DNA from: Pseudomonadota bacterium
GTDB lineage: Bacteria; Pseudomonadota; Alphaproteobacteria; Caulobacterales; Caulobacteraceae
Direction: 5' to 3'
Length of the DNA: 44,530 nt
NCBI GenBank assembly: GCA_963205025.1
Contig: CAUJHO010000090.1
Span: 1 to 44,530 of the forward strand
Shown: positions 43,993 through 44,530 of the stretch, one piece after another
How the letters are laid out: every line of letters begins with the position of its first letter
Numbering within the stretch: position 1 is the first letter of the stretch
Program-made: the position numbers and the translations under genes
Notes under the pieces: model-generated
What the model saw: only the letters and a program-made list of their open reading frames with translations
Database searches by the model: none
Told to the model about the DNA's origin: nothing

Positions 43993-44516
43993 ACCGCCTT
44001 GAGATCGCGGGCGTACCGCTTCCAGTTCGCCACATAATGATCCGCCGAGGCCTTGAGGAACCGCGCCTCGGTCTCGCCCAGCTCGCGAATGATCCGGCCC
44101 GGAGCCCCGACCACCAGGCTGTTGTCCGGGATAACCTTGCCCTCCGGGATCAGCGCGTGTGCCCCGATGATACAGTTCCGGCCGATGACGGCCCGGTTCA
44201 GCACCGTCGCGCCGATGCCGATCAGCGAGCCGTCCCCGACGCTGCAACCGTGCAGCATCGCCTTGTGGCCGACCGTCACATCCGCCCCGATGCTCAGGGG
44301 AACCCCCTCATCGGTATGGAGTACCGAATTGTCCTGGATGTTGGAGCGCGCGCCGATGGTGATCGGATCATTGTCGCCACGGATCACTACGCCGAACCAG
44401 ACGCTTGCATCCTTCAGCAGAATCACATCGCCTAGGACCGTTGCATTCGGTGCGATCCAGTATTCGCCTTCCGGCGGAAGCCGAGGCTGTTTGTCGCCGA
44501 GTTGATATATTCCCAT
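43989..44516 (-). CDS. Gamma-class carbonic anhydrase family protein
   Basis: 175 aa left-handed beta-helix of hexapeptide repeats ([LIV]-G-x-x-[AS]-x type: [40 protein letters not shown]). The three zinc-ligand histidines of gamma-CAs fit: H67 (SVLHTDEG), H84 and H89 ([10 protein letters not shown]). The C-terminal helix ([20 protein letters not shown]) is typical. Relatives (YrdA/PaaY/CaiE-like) are not all active anhydrases. I chose the ATG at 44516; a GTG one codon earlier is possible. The upstream region is cut by the window edge, but the gene appears complete. Confidence 0.92.
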   Translation of the reverse strand: MGIYQLGDKQPRLPPEGEYWIAPNATVLGDVILLKDASVWFGVVIRGDNDPITIGARSNIQDNSVLHTDEGVPLSIGADVTVGHKAMLHGCSVGDGSLIGIGATVLNRAVIGRNCIIGAHALIPEGKVIPDNSLVVGAPGRIIRELGETEARFLKASADHYVANWKRYARDLKAV

Positions 44517-44530
44517 CACAACTACTTTTT

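Overview
The window reads as a stretch of alphaproteobacterial chromosome, most likely Caulobacterales and close to Brevundimonas. The basis is high G+C with C/G-rich third codon positions, an S10-spc-alpha ribosomal cluster of alphaproteobacterial type, a phasin, a clpS-clpA pair, and promoter-like sites resembling the Caulobacter housekeeping form (TTGACG ... GCTANAWC). The genus is an inference from overall character; no rRNA gene is present.

Layout. 1-2404: end of a membrane-anchored J-domain protein, a secreted D,D-carboxypeptidase with a SPOR domain, and a phasin with an operator-rich promoter and a strong terminator. 2408-4294: a decayed accessory island on the minus strand, holding the 3' end of an Rhs gene (core plus variable C-terminal domain), a lower-G+C lipoprotein that could be its immunity protein, a frameshifted IS5-family remnant and a second Rhs-like scrap. 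4385-8381: clpS-clpA, a four-helix membrane protein and an RluA-type pseudouridine synthase. 8466-12001: a lipoprotein, a secreted nucleotide pyrophosphatase/phosphodiesterase and a two-gene ABC exporter.

12073-27547 (minus strand) is the ribosomal protein cluster. It runs from a candidate promoter at 27519-27547 through rpsJ-rplC-D-W-B-rpsS-rplV-rpsC-rplP-rpmC-rpsQ-rplN-X-E-rpsN-H-rplF-R-rpsE-rpmD-rplO-secY-adk, then a TonB-like gene, a second candidate promoter, and rpsM-rpsK-rpoA-rplQ, ending at a bidirectional terminator. Two oddities stand out. rpsE (S5) has an in-frame TAG at codon 66, and two long gaps (rpoA-rplQ and rpmD-rplO) hold related palindromic CCCTAGAACCTA-type repeats.

27567-44530 is a mosaic of mostly envelope and metabolic genes: a lipoprotein and a GIN-domain protein, a coupled cupin-like/GNAT pair, a secreted adenosine deaminase homologue, a DUF1036 protein, a ferredoxin-reductase-like flavoprotein converging on a double-CDGSH iron-sulfur protein, a D-2-hydroxyglutarate/lactate-type dehydrogenase overlapping a membrane-anchored GNAT fusion, a Nudix hydrolase, a small secreted protein, an M16 lipoprotein peptidase, a Cys/Pro-repeat secreted protein, a PAS protein and a gamma-class carbonic anhydrase.

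No tRNA, rRNA, CRISPR array, origin or prophage was seen. The best candidates for a second look are the rpsE stop codon, the Rhs C-terminal/lipoprotein remnant, the operon-embedded palindromes and the dyad sites at the phasin promoter.
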